From Acidobacteriaceae bacterium UBA1307 (GTDB taxonomy: Bacteria > Acidobacteriota > Terriglobia > Terriglobales > Acidobacteriaceae), in contig DBTV01000006.1 in NCBI GenBank assembly GCA_002307235.1, positions 461-64,460 on the forward strand: a DNA stretch of 64,000 nt, given 5' to 3'. Below are positions 1-8,697 of this stretch, in pieces. The notes under the pieces were generated by a model. That model was not told the origin of the DNA. It worked only from the letters and a program-made list of their open reading frames with translations, and did not search any database. The position numbers were made by a program, and so were the translations under genes. How positions within the stretch are numbered: position 1 is the stretch's first letter; each line of letters begins with the position of its first letter.

Positions 1-450
<450 letters not shown>

Positions 451-661
451 AGAATTAACTCCGCGCAGTTAAGCGCGCTAAGAGGATTCTTCGATAAGCC
501 TTGTTTCATCCAATCAATTTCGTGCAAACAGTCCAAAAGACTGTGGCAAGTTTGTGGCGCTAGGTTGCATGCGTTGCACCTCTGAGATTGCGGAAAAACA
601 AATCCGCGCACTCGAGAGCAACGATTGGCTGCGGAGAAAAAACCGCCAGGCGCTCATCAAG

Positions 662-781
662 TTTGCCGGTGAGGATACCACGAAGGATCACCCGTTCCCA
701 TCCCGAACACGGTAGTTAAGCTTCGTAGGGCCGATGGTACTGCACGGGCAACTGTGTGGGAGATTAGGACATCGCCGGCAT
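662..781 (+). rRNA. rrf: 5S ribosomal RNA
   Basis: The ends TTTGCCGGTGA and CATCGCCGGCA pair to form the terminal helix. The internal CCCATCCCGAACACGG and GCCGATGGTACTGC are the universal 5S signatures. It lies about 210 bp after the 23S gene in the usual rrn order, with no tRNA in the 23S-5S spacer. Exact ends are uncertain by 2-3 nt. Confidence 0.93.
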
Positions 782-791
782 TATTCTTTAT

Positions 792-824
792 CGAAACCCC
801 ATCCCTAGGATGGGGTTTCGTGCG
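792..824 (+). terminator. Intrinsic terminator of the rRNA operon
   Basis: A 13-bp perfect stem (792-804 with 808-820) around a three-base loop (CTA), 12 nt after the 5S gene and followed by a short T-rich stretch. Its position at the end of the rrn operon makes termination the natural role. Confidence 0.8.
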
Positions 825-853
825 TTTGGACGTATGTTATATATCATCGATCC

Positions 854-1639
854 ATGATTGCTCCTCTCTATCAGGTCGATGCTTTTACCTCAGAAATCTT
901 TCATGGCAATCCCGCTGCTGTTGTCTTGCTGGATGAGTATCCGGAGGACACGACACTGCGCGCCATTGCCGCCGAAAACAATCTCTCAGAAACTGCATAT
1001 CTCGTGGCGCAGGGCGAGGATTATCGTCTGCGCTGGTTTACACCGCTCGACGAGATCGCGCTTTGCGGCCATGCCACGCTGGCCAGTGCGGCCGTGGTCC
1101 TGGAGAGGATTGCGCCTTCACAGGACGCAGTGCGTTTCCATACTGCGAGCGGCATTCTTACCGTGAGAAAGATTGATCAGGGCTATGCCATGGATTTTCC
1201 GGCATACACGCCCGAGCTTGTGTCAAAACCGGCAGGATTGGCCGAGGCGCTGGGCGCTGAACCGCTGCAGGTCTGGGAGAGTTCCTTCCTGCTGGTTGAA
1301 TTGAAGGATGCGGCGACCGTGCGTGCGCTTTCTCCACAGATGGAACGACTCAAGGCCATGCATGCGCATGGAGTCATTGTGACGGCGGCCGGGGATGCAG
1401 GCTATGACTGTGTCAGTCGCGTCTTTGTGCCGGCGCACGGGGTGCCTGAGGATCCGGTGACGGGCTCGGCGCACTGCATGCTGGCTCCTTACTGGAGTGC
1501 GCGACTGGGCAAAAAGGGAATTCGCGCCTATCAGGCATCGCAGCGTGGGGGCGAGCTATTGTGTACCTATAACGGAGAGCGCGTGCAGTTACAAGGCCAG
1601 TGTGTCTTCTATCTGGAAGGGAAGATCGTACTCGGATAG
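854..1639 (+). CDS. PhzF family isomerase-like protein
   Basis: A 261-residue protein of the PhzF/diaminopimelate-epimerase fold superfamily. Seen: the N-terminal YQVDAFTSEIFHGNPAAVV block, NNLSETAYLV carrying the Glu that acts as general acid/base in PhzF, the RWFTPLDEIALCGHATLA motif, and the C-terminal GVPEDPVTGSAHCMLAPYW motif, all in family order. The length is normal. PhzF isomerises an allylic intermediate in phenazine biosynthesis, but no other phz genes are nearby and most chromosomal homologues have unknown substrates. The gene is monocistronic, just after the rRNA terminator. The family is certain and the substrate unknown. Confidence 0.9.
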   Translation: MIAPLYQVDAFTSEIFHGNPAAVVLLDEYPEDTTLRAIAAENNLSETAYLVAQGEDYRLRWFTPLDEIALCGHATLASAAVVLERIAPSQDAVRFHTASGILTVRKIDQGYAMDFPAYTPELVSKPAGLAEALGAEPLQVWESSFLLVELKDAATVRALSPQMERLKAMHAHGVIVTAAGDAGYDCVSRVFVPAHGVPEDPVTGSAHCMLAPYWSARLGKKGIRAYQASQRGGELLCTYNGERVQLQGQCVFYLEGKIVLG

Positions 1640-1730
1640 GCGGCGAGCGATGAAAGCATTGATCCAATAGCTGTAGAGCGAAAGCTTCTCTCCCGATGCT
1701 GTACAGTGGCGAGAGTCTTGCCAGGTTGCT

Positions 1731-1859
1731 GCCGCTCGCTGTTGGTCGCGTCAAATTGCAAGGTTGCCGCTCGCTGTTGGTCGCGTCAAATTGCAAGGTT
1801 GCCGCTCGCTGTTGGTCGCGTCAAATTGCAAGGTTGCCGCTCCCTGTTGGTCGCGTCAA
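1731..1859. repeat. 35-bp direct tandem repeat, 3.7 copies
   Basis: Three perfect 35-bp units at 1731-1765, 1766-1800 and 1801-1835, each beginning GCCGCTCGCTGTTGGTCGCG, and a fourth partial unit at 1836-1859 with one substitution (TCCC for TCGC). Units are contiguous, with no spacers. They sit in the 327-bp gap between the phzF-like gene and the terminator of the TonB receptor. No credible gene covers them. Confidence 0.95.
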
Positions 1860-1912
1860 CGAAGCAGTATCCACTTGCTCTATACCCTCAGGAGAGATGT
1901 TCTTGGCGCAGG

Positions 1913-1952
1913 AAAAGGGGCACTGCCATCGGTGGATGGCAGTGCCCCTTTT
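1913..1952. terminator. Strong hairpin terminator after the TonB receptor gene
   Basis: An 18-bp perfect stem (1913-1930 and 1935-1952) with a four-base loop. It begins with A4 and ends with T4, so it can work on both strands. It lies 15 bp beyond the stop codon of the minus-strand receptor gene and probably ends that transcript. Confidence 0.85.
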
Positions 1953-1966
1953 GGTTGGATGGAGTG

Positions 1967-4900
1967 TTAGAAGGTGTAGTGCGTGGAGAACTGGAACTGG
2001 CGCGGTGAGGAACGAACGTCGGTGATCTGGCCGAAGTTCGAGTCGCCGTAACCGGCATCCGGGTTGCTGTAGCTGGAGATGTTGAAGGCATTGAAGCCAT
2101 CCACACGGAAGACGAGCTTGTGCTCGTGCCAGATGTGGAAGTCCTTGTAGATCGAGAGGTCGTAGTCCTGATAGCCCGGGGCGCGCTCGGTGCCCGGGTG
2201 GGTGGAGCCGAAGGTGCCGTAGGCGGTGTTGCCATAGGCGCAAACGCCGTTGTCGACGCCATTGCCAGTGCAGGCCGTTGCTGAGGCATCGGTGCCGAAC
2301 CAGTGATCAACCGAGCGATTCTTCACATGCAGTTGGCGGTAGTGGTTCGGGCGGGCAGCCTTGGCACCTGTCGCCGAGTTATCCGTACCGCTGATGGTCA
2401 CCGGGAAGCCGGTGTAGCGAACGCCCGTGGCCGAAATGTTCCAGCCGCCGGCGGCCTGATCGAGGATGCTGTTCCAGTTGCCACCGAACTTCTTGCCATG
2501 ACCGAAGGGCAACTGATAGCTGAGCGTGCCATTGATCGCATGCCGGATGTCCATGCCGGACGGACCATATTCGGCCTGATTGTCGTAGGCGTTCTGCGCA
2601 TAGGCGCTGTTGGTGGTGACGCCGGAGACGCCGAAGAAGCCGACCGAGTTGGTCATGGCATGCGCCCAGGTGTAGTTGACGGTGTATTCCAGGCCCTTGG
2701 TGGTGCGCTGGCGAAGGCTGGCCTGCAGGGCATGGTAGTTCGACATGGCCTGGCTGGTGGTGCCAACAATGCTGCCCGCCTGACCAACGATGTTATAGAA
2801 CGGAGCCGGATCGACGGCGGCGCAGGCCGCACTGGTTGCGCCGGCGTTTTGTCCAGCCTGATAAGAACCGTTGATGGAGCAAGGCGTCGTCAACTGGTTG
2901 TAGGCGACAGCCTGGATCAAGTGCTGGCCAACCTGGCCGACATAGGCTGCGGTGAGGCTGGTGGTGTTGTTCAGCTGATATTCCGTTGCTGCGCTCCACT
3001 GTGAAACCACGGAGGGTTTGACGTTGTGCCAGGCGCGGAAGGTGCTGCCAACCAGAGAGGCTGAGCTGGCGCTGGAAAAGCCGTTTGCGACCTTGAAGAA
3101 GCTGCCCGAGCTGGTGGTGCTGGGACGAACGCCGGTGCCGCTAACCTCATTCCAGTAAGGCGCGTTGTACGAGAGGCGCAGGTTGGCGCCGGTGCCTTCG
3201 AGATAGGTCGTCATGCCGTAGCCACCACGGAAGACCAGACGATCGTTCGGCTGATAGTTGAAGCCGATGCGGGGCATGATGTTGGTATAAGTCGCGTTGT
3301 ACAGCGCGCGGCTGGCACCGTTCTTGCCCGCGTACTCGATGGCCTTGGTGGTGAAGTTGATGTTGGCTTCCTTGTTGTTGACCTCATAGATCGGCTGGTC
3401 ATACTCGTAGCGGACGCCGAGGTTAAAGGTCAGGTTGTTGCGGAACTTCCAGTCATCTTGTACGAAGAAGCCCATACGATACTGGCGCTGGCCGTTATCG
3501 CCGGTCACCTCTTCGTTCTGGTCGAGGCCACCGCGGCCGATGAAGCCGGCGGCATCCAGTTCGAAGTCGGCTAACTCATAGCCGGCCTTCTGGGTGCTGG
3601 CGTTCATGGTGTACTCCGGGAAGTATTGGAAGTAGCCATTGGCGCCGTAGTTGCCAGGGTAGTAGGTGTTCTGCTGGTAGCGAGTGATCTCGAAACCGCC
3701 CTTGAAGGTGTGGTTTCCATGCATCCAGGTCAGGTTGTCGCCGTACTGGAAGGTGTTGTCGGTGATCACCGTGCCGCCGGCATCGTTACCAACGTTGGTC
3801 GGTACATCGGTGCTCGAGCAGCCTGAAACGTTGTCGCAGCCAAAGTTGATGCCCGCAAAGCCGGCATAGGGCTGGACGGCGCCGATGCCAAGAATCGAGT
3901 TGCCTTTGCTGCCAAAGACGCCGGTCAGATCCTGCGGACGGCCCTGATCCCAGTGCACGCGGGTAAAGCCGGCGCGGAACTCGTTGACCAGAGCGGCTGA
4001 GAAGGCATGAACCTCGTTGATGGCCAGGCCTTTGGTCGGATACCTGCCCGCGGACGGAAAGCTGATGGCGAGAACGGCCCTGGTGGTCGCATCGCTTGCC
4101 TCGCCCTGCAGCCAGCGCGCCGTGATGGTGTCGGTGGCATTCGGCTTCCAGTCGATGCGGACATCGCCCTGGTTGTTGGTGACCTTCTTGGTGGTCGTGC
4201 CGGTGTAGTTGTTGTAGATCACGCTACCCGAGCTGGCCGTGGTGTTCGGCAACGGATACAGTTCCGGGTGCGCGAACAGGTAGGTGGCCACCGGGTTGAC
4301 GATGGAGATCTTGTTGCCGCTATAGGCCGTCGGGCCGCTGGTGGCGTTGGCGCTGTTGTTGTAGAGCTGGTTGCTGATCTCGGAGAAATCGCCCGAGCGC
4401 ATCAGCGCAGTGGCGACGCTGGCCGAGCCGGAGCCCGAACTGGCGTGGCGGATGCCTTCGTAATCGATGAAGAAGAATAGTTTGTTCTTGAAGATCGGGC
4501 CGCCCAGGGTGGCGCCGAAGGTCGGCTGCGTGTACTTGGTGCGGTCCAGAATCTGACCGGCCGCGTGGTGCTTGTTAGCCCAGGTGTTGGAGTCGAGCCG
4601 GTAGTTTTCGAGGAAGTAGTAGACGCTGCCGTGGAACTGGTTGCTGCCACCCTTGGTGACCGCGATCAGGTCGCCGCCGTTCACGTTACCATACTCGGCC
4701 GGCGCATTCGAGCTGATGACCTTCATCTCGCCCAGGGAGTCGGGGGCCGGGTTGTAGCCGATCACATTGTTGACGGTTTCGTTGATCTCGATGCCGTCCA
4801 GATAGTAGTTGTTGGTCTGGTTACGGTTGCCGTTGACCGAGGTCTGGCCGTCCTGGCCGGTATTGCGCTCATAGGCGTTGACACCACTCATACCGCTGGG

Positions 4901-5434
4901 GCTGGTGCTGATCGAACCGGGCAGAAAGACCGTTAGAGCCGAGAAGTTGCGGCCGTTGAGCGGAATGTTGTTGATGGTGGTGGAAGAAAGCGTCGAGGCG
5001 ATGGTGTTGTCTTCGGTGTTGAGAATGGGAGCGAAGTCGGCGTTGACCTGAACGCTGGTCGTATCCGTGCCGACCTTGAGCGTGGCGTTCACCTTGGCAT
5101 CCTGGCCGATTTCCAGAGCGAAAGGACCAAACTCCTGCTGGCCGAAGCCGGTGGCCGAGACTTGCACTTTGTACTGGCCGATGGGCAGAAAACGCAGTTT
5201 ATAAGAACCAGTGTCGTTGGTTGTCGAGTTGAAGACGAACCCATTGGCGACGTTGGTGGCCGTCACATTTGCATTGTTGATTGCTGCACCGCTCGGGTCT
5301 GTGACGGTGCCGCTGATATTGCCCGTAATGGTCTGGGCCCATGCTGTCAGTTGCGACAACAGAAGGAATCCTGCAACCAATGAAACGAGAGACAGGAAAG
5401 AGAAGCGTAAAGCATGACGGTGTATCTTTTGCAT
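1967..5434 (-). CDS. TonB-dependent receptor with carboxypeptidase-regulatory domain (Oar-like)
   Basis: An outer-membrane protein of 1155 residues. A signal peptide ends near AWAQ (about residue 33), and a carboxypeptidase-regulatory-like Ig fold follows (TGNISGTVTDPSGAAINNAN onward, about 38-115). Next come a plug-type region (INNIPLNGRNFSALTVFLPG) and a long beta-barrel rich in aromatic/Asn strands ending in aromatic FSTHYTF. Such Oar-like receptors are greatly expanded in Acidobacteriota and are thought to import glycans or other large solutes using TonB-ExbBD energy. The ATG at 5434 is chosen because GGAGG lies at 5441-5445, six bases upstream; an in-frame start at 5458 lacks this. A 10-bp inverted repeat lies 67 bp upstream. 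The substrate cannot be inferred because no catabolic genes are adjacent. Confidence 0.92.
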   Translation of the reverse strand: MQKIHRHALRFSFLSLVSLVAGFLLLSQLTAWAQTITGNISGTVTDPSGAAINNANVTATNVANGFVFNSTTNDTGSYKLRFLPIGQYKVQVSATGFGQQEFGPFALEIGQDAKVNATLKVGTDTTSVQVNADFAPILNTEDNTIASTLSSTTINNIPLNGRNFSALTVFLPGSISTSPSGMSGVNAYERNTGQDGQTSVNGNRNQTNNYYLDGIEINETVNNVIGYNPAPDSLGEMKVISSNAPAEYGNVNGGDLIAVTKGGSNQFHGSVYYFLENYRLDSNTWANKHHAAGQILDRTKYTQPTFGATLGGPIFKNKLFFFIDYEGIRHASSGSGSASVATALMRSGDFSEISNQLYNNSANATSGPTAYSGNKISIVNPVATYLFAHPELYPLPNTTASSGSVIYNNYTGTTTKKVTNNQGDVRIDWKPNATDTITARWLQGEASDATTRAVLAISFPSAGRYPTKGLAINEVHAFSAALVNEFRAGFTRVHWDQGRPQDLTGVFGSKGNSILGIGAVQPYAGFAGINFGCDNVSGCSSTDVPTNVGNDAGGTVITDNTFQYGDNLTWMHGNHTFKGGFEITRYQQNTYYPGNYGANGYFQYFPEYTMNASTQKAGYELADFELDAAGFIGRGGLDQNEEVTGDNGQRQYRMGFFVQDDWKFRNNLTFNLGVRYEYDQPIYEVNNKEANINFTTKAIEYAGKNGASRALYNATYTNIMPRIGFNYQPNDRLVFRGGYGMTTYLEGTGANLRLSYNAPYWNEVSGTGVRPSTTSSGSFFKVANGFSSASSASLVGSTFRAWHNVKPSVVSQWSAATEYQLNNTTSLTAAYVGQVGQHLIQAVAYNQLTTPCSINGSYQAGQNAGATSAACAAVDPAPFYNIVGQAGSIVGTTSQAMSNYHALQASLRQRTTKGLEYTVNYTWAHAMTNSVGFFGVSGVTTNSAYAQNAYDNQAEYGPSGMDIRHAINGTLSYQLPFGHGKKFGGNWNSILDQAAGGWNISATGVRYTGFPVTISGTDNSATGAKAARPNHYRQLHVKNRSVDHWFGTDASATACTGNGVDNGVCAYGNTAYGTFGSTHPGTERAPGYQDYDLSIYKDFHIWHEHKLVFRVDGFNAFNISSYSNPDAGYGDSNFGQITDVRSSPRQFQFSTHYTF

Positions 5435-5500
5435 ACACATCCTCCATGGAAAGTGCACGATTCAGAAATAGAATCGTTTGTTTCCTAAAACTTCTTTCTC

Positions 5501-5527
5501 TTGATCGCTTTATTGTGAAGCGATCAA
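5501..5527. promoter_or_regulatory. Candidate operator upstream of the TonB receptor
   Basis: A perfect 10-bp inverted repeat (TTGATCGCTT / AAGCGATCAA) with a 7-bp spacer, 67 bp before the receptor start codon, in the 346-bp gap between the receptor gene and the next minus-strand gene. There is no T tract on either strand, so an operator for a dimeric regulator fits better than a terminator. The regulator is unknown and no promoter hexamers were assigned with confidence. Nothing else is recognised in this gap. Confidence 0.4.
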
Positions 5528-5780
5528 AATAACGATCCCATAAGCAATCTCAATTTTGTGTTGGTCCACTGCGTTTTTTGGTGAACCGTCACTTTGTCGC
5601 TTTCTGGGGGCGGGGCGCGAGAGACAAGGCACAAAATAGAACGTGGAAAAGTCTCCGCGTTCGATAGCGGGATATTAATACAAGATCAGTAGGAATGGTC
5701 AAATCGTATCCTGAGAGGAGAAGTCACTGGATACGGGTTTGTCTTTTAACTGATTATTTATCTATAGGGTAGTCTGATAT

Positions 5781-6158
5781 CTAGGGAACCACGGGGACAG
5801 CCGGTAATGAGCCCTGCTCGCGTGCCTCTGCGACAACCGCATCCAGATGCGAGAGAACCTCGGCCACGCTCATTGCATAGCGTTCGCGCTGGCTGTCATA
5901 GCCTTGCTCGAGGATCTGCTTCAGGTAGCGACCGGCAAGCTGTGCGGCCAGGGGATCGGTGATGACTTTGCCGGAGCGCTTCTTCTGTTCAACCCATGCG
6001 GTGCAGGGCAGCGCGATCCACAGGGGGCGGTCGTTGACCTCAAAGCGAACATCGACAGCATCCGCGTGACGGGTGGCAATGGCGACGATATTGGCCTTCC
6101 AGCGACAGTGCAAATCTTCGCCGGTCCAACGGTCGGTTGTGTGGAAGTCCTCGTACAT
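5781..6158 (-). CDS. Conserved hypothetical protein, 125 aa
   Basis: I do not recognise the family. The protein is soluble and acidic-to-neutral. The first half looks beta-rich (WKANIVAIATRHADAVDVRF then RPLWIALPC) and the second half strongly helical (from about residue 60, AAQLAGRYLKQILEQGYDSQ and AMSVAEVLSHLDAVVAEARE), with a proline-valine tail. There is no signal peptide or membrane segment. It has neighbour-like GC content and codon use. It is transcribed alone, on the strand opposite the small gene at 6297. Confidence 0.6.
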   Translation of the reverse strand: MYEDFHTTDRWTGEDLHCRWKANIVAIATRHADAVDVRFEVNDRPLWIALPCTAWVEQKKRSGKVITDPLAAQLAGRYLKQILEQGYDSQRERYAMSVAEVLSHLDAVVAEAREQGSLPAVPVVP

Positions 6159-6296
6159 GGCATTAGCCTATCCCGGACTGTGAGAGAGAGCAAGTCGCGC
6201 AGCAGAAGAAAAGATGAGAGAACCGTAAGAATTTTCTTTCTGGCACTATTCTTCATGGCCTGAGTGTCGATAAGCAAGCAAGGAGAGTTGCCCAAA

Positions 6297-6485
6297 ATGC
6301 AAGTAACCATTACAGTTCCGGACAATGTGATTCGCGAGGCGGCGAATCGGGGTGTGGATTTAATTCAATATGTAGAGTCACTCGTTGCAGAGGGCCCCAA
6401 GGCAGAAGGCACCCAGGCGCTGACCAACGCCATCGATCGGATTCGCCGTCTGCATGCGGCCAGCGCCAGCGACGGTACACGATAA
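6297..6485 (+). CDS. Small hypothetical protein, 62 aa
   Basis: The product begins MQVTITVPDNVIREAANRGV, a beta strand then an amphipathic helix. This resembles the opening of ribbon-helix-helix or antitoxin-like small proteins, but no toxin partner is adjacent and the match is only structural impression. The ATG at 6297 is chosen for AGGAG at 6281-6285; a GTG at 6264 would add 11 residues. It lies 138 bp from the divergent gene at 6158. Function unknown. Confidence 0.5.
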   Translation: MQVTITVPDNVIREAANRGVDLIQYVESLVAEGPKAEGTQALTNAIDRIRRLHAASASDGTR

Positions 6486-6555
6486 AATTTGACTGTATGC
6501 GGCTTGCAAGATGCTTGCACGGGCCAGCCCTAAAAAAATCATTTCACCCAAAGCC

Positions 6556-6583
6556 CCGCCCGGTGTTGAACAGCACGGGGCGG
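6556..6583. terminator. Possible hairpin terminator
   Basis: Two 10-base arms (CCGCCCGGTG / CACGGGGCGG) with one mismatch and an 8-base loop, 70 bp after the 62-aa gene, followed by TACTGTTT rather than a clean T tract. It may stop transcription from 6297 or may be fortuitous. Confidence 0.35.
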
Positions 6584-6733
6584 TACTGTTTGGCGCGAGA
6601 TCGCGATGCGCAACCGGGTGGCGGACTGATAGACTGATATGGTTGCTGTCGCAGACCCGCCGCGTCGTCTCTGACACAGTTTTCGTCTGCGGAGCCGGCC
6701 TGCCATCTTGCACAAGAAGGATTAAGAGAGCTC

Positions 6734-7438
6734 GTGGATACACAAACCCGTCATACACTGAAGAGCAACAGTTTCGCCGAGGCTACGGCAAATGGCGCGC
6801 ATTGGCTCAGCGGCCACCGCGCTGGTGTCCTGCGCTGGGCGATTGGCGCCGGGATTGTGCTGATCATCGCCATCGGTGCGCTGATCGGCTGGAATCTTCG
6901 TGCCACAGCCGCCAACGCGGCTCTGGGCGCAGCCATGGATGTTTATGCCGCTCCGCTGGCCGAGCCCGGCGTGCCGGCCACGGATGGCAGCTATGCCACG
7001 GCCGCCGACCGCGCACGCGCCGCCAACCAGAAATTTGCCGCCGTTGCCTCGCAGTACGGTCTGCTTTCGGCCGGCAAAAAGGCGCATTACTTTGTCGGCA
7101 TCACCGACGAAGAACTGGGCCAGAATGGCTCCGCCGAGAGCGAGTTGAAGATTGCCGCCGGCGCCTTTGACAGCAATGTGGCCAACCTGGCAAAGCTGGC
7201 TTTGGCGGGTCTTTATCGCCAGACCTCGCGCGACAATGACGCCATTGCGCAGTACAACGCCATCATCGCCAAGCCTTCGCAGACTGTTTCGGCTGCCGTG
7301 GCGCAGTTGAATCTGGCTGACCTGTACGCGGCCGGGGGCAAGCAGGATCAGGCCCGTGCGATCTGGGCCAAGGTCAAGGACGCTGACAAGGAAGGCGCGG
7401 CGGGTTCGATTGCCGCCGAGAAGCTCGAAGCCAAGTAA
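6734..7438 (+). CDS. Tetratricopeptide-repeat membrane protein (YfgM-like)
   Basis: A 234-residue protein with a short cytoplasmic N-terminus, one membrane helix at about 33-53 (LRWAIGAGIVLIIAIGALIGW), then helical TPR-like repeats (GTDEELGQ-type hairpins; NVANLAKLALAGLYRQTSRD; VAQLNLADLYAAGGKQDQAR). This arrangement matches YfgM/TPR_21 proteins, which in enterobacteria are ancillary SecYEG chaperone-network subunits. Start: GTG at 6734, preceded by AAGGA near 6717. It is monocistronic, with its own terminator at 7462. The family assignment is by layout, so the role in protein translocation is inference. Confidence 0.7.
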   Translation: MDTQTRHTLKSNSFAEATANGAHWLSGHRAGVLRWAIGAGIVLIIAIGALIGWNLRATAANAALGAAMDVYAAPLAEPGVPATDGSYATAADRARAANQKFAAVASQYGLLSAGKKAHYFVGITDEELGQNGSAESELKIAAGAFDSNVANLAKLALAGLYRQTSRDNDAIAQYNAIIAKPSQTVSAAVAQLNLADLYAAGGKQDQARAIWAKVKDADKEGAAGSIAAEKLEAK

Positions 7439-7461
7439 CTTTCAGGCTTTACCCAATCCGA

Positions 7462-7496
7462 GACGCGCGAGCCCCTGGTGGCTTGCGCGTCTTTTT
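7462..7496 (+). terminator. Intrinsic terminator after the TPR gene
   Basis: A 12-bp stem (7462-7473 with 7480-7491, one G-T wobble), a six-base loop and T5. Textbook form, 24 bp after the stop codon. Confidence 0.88.
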
Positions 7497-7551
7497 GCGT
7501 TTTGGGAATGCTCCGCGAGCATTTTGATGGGGCTTTGCGTCTAGTAGTACG

Positions 7552-8145
7552 ATGAGCGTCGGTCAGGCAGTATTCTCGAATTGGATGGAGATCGCAGAAG
7601 AACAAGCGAGTGTGTCGGTGTGCGCGCCGAGCGAGGATGCGGCGGTAACGGCTCTGGTGCAGGAGTATGCAGGAGCGCTGTACCGTGTGGCCTATTCGGT
7701 GCTGCGTAACGCGGCCGATGCCGAGGACGCCGTGCAGGAGGCCTTTATGCGCGTGCTGCGCCACCGCGAGCAGTTGGCCGAGGTGCGCGACCACCGCGTG
7801 TGGCTGATCCGCATCGTCTGGAATGTGGTGCTCGACCGGAAGCGGCGCGTGAAGGCGCGGCCGGAGACCGACGACGTGACGGAGTTGGCGCGCGTGCTGC
7901 CCTCGAAGGGGCTTACGGCCGAGCAGTTGGCCTCGGCTGCCGAGCACCATGCCCGCGTGCTGGGCTGCGTGGAGCAGTTGCCGGCCAAGGAGCGCGAGGT
8001 GCTGCAGCTATCGGCCTTCGATGAGTTGTCGAGCGTGGAGATTGCCGCCGTGCTCAACATCAGCGAGTCGAGCGTGCGTTCGCGGCTGTTCCGCGCGCGC
8101 AATCTGATGGCCGAGTTGCTCGACCACAAGAGGAGTTTGCGATGA
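7552..8145 (+). CDS. RNA polymerase sigma factor, ECF (sigma-70) family
   Basis: A 197-residue extracytoplasmic-function sigma factor. Region 2 lies at about 35-100 (YRVAYSVLRNAADAEDAVQE, then VWLIRIVWNVVLDRKRR). Region 4 is at about 142-190 (LPAKEREVLQLSAFDELSSV then ISESSVRSRLFRARNLMAEL, the helix-turn-helix that reads the -35 element). Region 3 is absent, as expected for ECF factors. It overlaps the next gene by four bases (ATGA), a sign of translational coupling to what is probably its membrane anti-sigma partner. The stress it senses is not evident. A less likely start is the internal ATG of WMEIAEE. Confidence 0.93.
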   Translation: MSVGQAVFSNWMEIAEEQASVSVCAPSEDAAVTALVQEYAGALYRVAYSVLRNAADAEDAVQEAFMRVLRHREQLAEVRDHRVWLIRIVWNVVLDRKRRVKARPETDDVTELARVLPSKGLTAEQLASAAEHHARVLGCVEQLPAKEREVLQLSAFDELSSVEIAAVLNISESSVRSRLFRARNLMAELLDHKRSLR

Positions 8146-8687
8146 TCCTGAAGATGCCCGAACGCATGAAGAGCACCGAAGAGATTGCCGAAGAGACGAC
8201 GCAGGAGACGCTGCGCCTGTTGGCGACGATGCCCGCTCCGCAGGGGCTTGAGAGGCGTCTGCTTGCCAAGCTCGGTGAGCAGCCGCAGCCGGAGCGCGTG
8301 CTGCGCTGGCCCTGGCGCGTGCAACTGGCCGAAAGCGGCTGGATGCGTGCCGCGGCCGCGGCCCTGCTGGTGGCTGTGCTGGCCGGCGGCGGCTGGGGCA
8401 TTGCCCTGCTGACGCGGACGGCGCAACAGGCCGGAGCCGCGCGCGAGTCGGTGCGTCCCGGCGTGGGCGGCGAAGGCTTTTCTACAGCAGGCGCGATGCG
8501 CACGCCCGAGACCCTGAAGGGACCGGCCGTGCCGATGACCGTTGCCGCGCCGCCAGCAACGACGCTGGTCGCAGCGCCGGAGTCCGTACCGGTGAAGAAG
8601 ACGGCGAAGAGGGCACCTGCTGGTTCCGTGAAAGCGAATGTGCAGGGAAAGACGGCGGATAAAAAAGCTGACGAAACCGAACGGTAG
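8142..8687 (+). CDS. Single-pass membrane protein, probable anti-sigma factor
   Basis: A 181-residue protein overlapping the ECF sigma gene by 4 bp. Its N-terminal about 65 residues are cytoplasmic and charged, with one membrane helix at about 68-92 (AAAAALLVAVLAGGGWGIAL). The periplasmic tail is low-complexity, Ala/Pro/Lys-rich and ends in a lysine-rich stretch. The topology and operon position are typical of anti-sigma regulators. There is no zinc-binding HXXXCXXC motif in the N-terminal part, so it is not a ZAS-type factor. Function is inferred from context only. Confidence 0.62.
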   Translation: MILKMPERMKSTEEIAEETTQETLRLLATMPAPQGLERRLLAKLGEQPQPERVLRWPWRVQLAESGWMRAAAAALLVAVLAGGGWGIALLTRTAQQAGAARESVRPGVGGEGFSTAGAMRTPETLKGPAVPMTVAAPPATTLVAAPESVPVKKTAKRAPAGSVKANVQGKTADKKADETER

Positions 8688-8697
8688 GGGCTAATTA

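Noticed and set aside
854..1639. Phenazine biosynthesis locus
   Set aside because: Only a PhzF-like gene is present; PhzF homologues are widespread without the pathway.
1731..1859. CRISPR array
   Set aside because: The repeated units are directly contiguous with no unique spacers, and no cas genes are present.
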